A stretch of DNA of 31,676 nucleotides from Plakobranchus ocellatus (Eukaryota > Mollusca > Gastropoda > Plakobranchidae), in contig BLXT01007679.1 of the NCBI GenBank assembly GCA_019648995.1, positions 113,445 to 145,120 of the forward strand, given 5' to 3'. This document shows, one piece after another, positions 30,439 through 31,676 of the stretch. Every line of letters starts with the position of its first letter. Positions within the stretch are counted from its first letter, which is position 1. The position numbers were made by a program, and so were the translations under genes. The notes beneath the pieces were generated by a model that saw only the letters and a list, made by a program, of their open reading frames with translations, searched no databases and had not been told where the DNA came from.

Positions 30439-31376
30439 ATGTACAAAAACCAACCCAAATCTGCCTTCTTTGTAAGAAAATCACTTTTTTTCCCGTATGG
30501 CTCACATTCATGCATCGAATGACATGTAAAATGGTGTAAAAAAAAAATTTTCAGTAATAGTCCAGTTCAAAATTGTGAAAATTAATTCCTTCCAAAATCA
30601 TGAAATGCACTAATTTTACTGTTTATTTATTGAATGCTTTAGAGTGCTTTCTGCAAAACCGGTAAGTGAGAAGATAGTTCATATTCATATAATTGAAAGA
30701 AGGAGACCCTATCGGTAGCCTCTCCATCCACCAATAACTGCTTGATACTAACAAAGGAAGCAAAAAACTTTTCTGAGTGCATCACTGTTTTTTTCTAAAT
30801 TGAATCGAGAACCCTCTGTAAAGTTTAGAAGGTATGTGAAATTAACAAAACTGACTGTCTTATGAGAATGAAATGGAATTATTACGATGTTACACGTAAA
30901 AAGAAAAATAAAATACACTCTGTTCCATTCTATTGCATTGCAGCTCTATATTCTGTACTTGGATCTTTAAAAAATTGTAAAAATTTACATAGATGAGGAT
31001 TATGAAGCTATGATATAAAAAAAAAAAAAATAAAATTAACTTCTTTCTAATGTATCCCAGATTCGCAGTACCGGTAACAAAAAAAAAAAAAATAAATTGT
31101 CATCAGGCTAGGGATTCTCAATACTCCTGAATACTGTAAACAAGTAAAATCTATTTAAAAATATGGGAACGGTTTTTATTTTTAATAAAACATCTTTTTT
31201 TTTATTTTGATGTTGTCAGACACTGTCGTGAGCAAACATGTTCCCCATAATCAGACACGCTTGTAGTAGAGGTGTTCATATTGTGGGGCACTTTGTTATA
31301 AATCCCACAAAAATTGTGTGCTCTACAACAAATTCAAATGTAGGAAAAACGCCCCATAAGTGCGCCAGATTTAAGC
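30439..31376. other. Intergenic, nothing recognised
   Basis: AT-rich sequence with A-tracts at about 31017-31032 and 31079-31093. TACCGGTA words occur here and elsewhere (also near 9376 and 23689). No gene was found. Confidence 0.6.
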
Positions 31377-31395
31377 GTGCACGTACGATCACACA

Positions 31396-31433
31396 TATAT
31401 AAATACATATATATATATACACGCATATATATC
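31396..31433. repeat. Interrupted TA microsatellite
   Basis: ATATAT runs with TACA and CGCA interruptions lie next to the first partial LINE-tail copy. Confidence 0.85.
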
Positions 31434-31447
31434 TTCTTCTTTACCTA

Positions 31448-31489
31448 CCTTGTCTGGAACAGACATTGGCGATCATGTTCCTCCACTCA
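31448..31489 (-). mobile_element. Second partial copy of the LINE-like 3' end
   Basis: CCTTGTCTGG, then TTGGCGATCATGTTCCTCCA and CTCA, repeats 31565-31599, interrupted by AACAGACA. The interruption creates a TGTCTG-GAA-CAGACA inverted repeat. It is a short duplicate of the retrotransposon tail in the same orientation. Confidence 0.75.
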
Positions 31490-31505
31490 ACAAGAAAAAC
31501 AACGA

Positions 31506-31676
31506 TCAGACTATAAACTGAAAATGTGTGTGTCCGCAGGTATCGTCATCATCATCATCAGGTACCTTGTCTGGATTGGCGATCATGTTCCTCCACTCAT
31601 ACCTATTCTCAGTTAACCTCATAAAATTGTTATTACCCTTGCCTATTGCCCTTGACTTAAGACTTTCAATAAAAGT
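31506..31676 (-). mobile_element. C-terminal end of a non-LTR retrotransposon-like ORF, running off the right edge
   Basis: The minus strand is open from the window edge to TGA (complement of 31506-31508), 56 codons. It includes RLTENRYEWRNMIANPDKVP followed by six Asp codons from a GATGATGATGACGAT microsatellite. A DRxxWRxxI/V-type segment at the very end of the ORF, followed by a microsatellite tail, is typical of reverse transcriptases of the LINE class. The core polymerase and endonuclease would lie beyond the window, so the assignment is tentative. Confidence 0.6.

Overview
This is a eukaryotic genomic window. It is AT-rich and intron-dominated, with canonical GT-AG introns, poly(A) signals and decayed transposable elements. 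I see no bacterial-type operons, rRNA, functional tRNA or CRISPR. One protein-coding gene is clearly recognisable: an orthologue of UBR7 (UBR-box plus PHD-finger putative E3 ubiquitin ligase, N-recognin 7) on the + strand. It can be assembled as ten exons between 806 and 25525, encoding 421 residues plus the stop. All ten exons join in phase without an internal stop. The first coding exon(s), with the N-terminus and the first UBR-box zinc ligand, lie upstream of the window or are not confidently identifiable. Protein similarity (residues close to vertebrate UBR7), a tRNA-derived SINE, a non-LTR retrotransposon tail and abundant TAGATCT-type oligomers suggest an invertebrate metazoan. A mollusc, perhaps a gastropod, is my guess, but that is an inference.

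Layout: 1-805 is the intron upstream of the first recognised exon. 806-2000 holds the two exons of the UBR box. 2522-6715 holds three exons of the PHD finger. 11538-15402 holds a low-complexity Ser/Asn/acidic linker, a basic patch and the conserved WRSKLC motif. 20078-25525 holds three C-terminal exons. The 3'UTR runs to about 26050. From about 26050 to the end I see no convincing host gene. That part carries a tRNA-type SINE at about 30297 and the 3' end of a LINE-like ORF (minus strand) running off the right edge.

The most notable structure surrounds the 781-base N gap (17337-18117). The sequence before the gap (16101-17336, including the first 70 bases of exon 8) is repeated after it (18196-20147). 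The second copy differs by small changes and by a clean 685-bp insertion flanked by TTAA duplications; the first copy keeps the single, empty TTAA. This looks like two alleles of one locus placed in tandem by the assembler (false haplotypic duplication), although a real recent tandem duplication cannot be excluded. Exon 8 is 169 nt, so splicing in both copies would shift the reading frame.

The introns also contain a 251-bp MITE with perfect 12-bp terminal inverted repeats and an AAACAT target duplication, two copies of the same tRNA-SINE family, several local tandem or segmental duplications, and coding-like minus-strand remnants that I cannot assign. I found no convincing new multi-gene system. 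The interest lies in mobile-element biology and in the assembly structure of the UBR7 locus.
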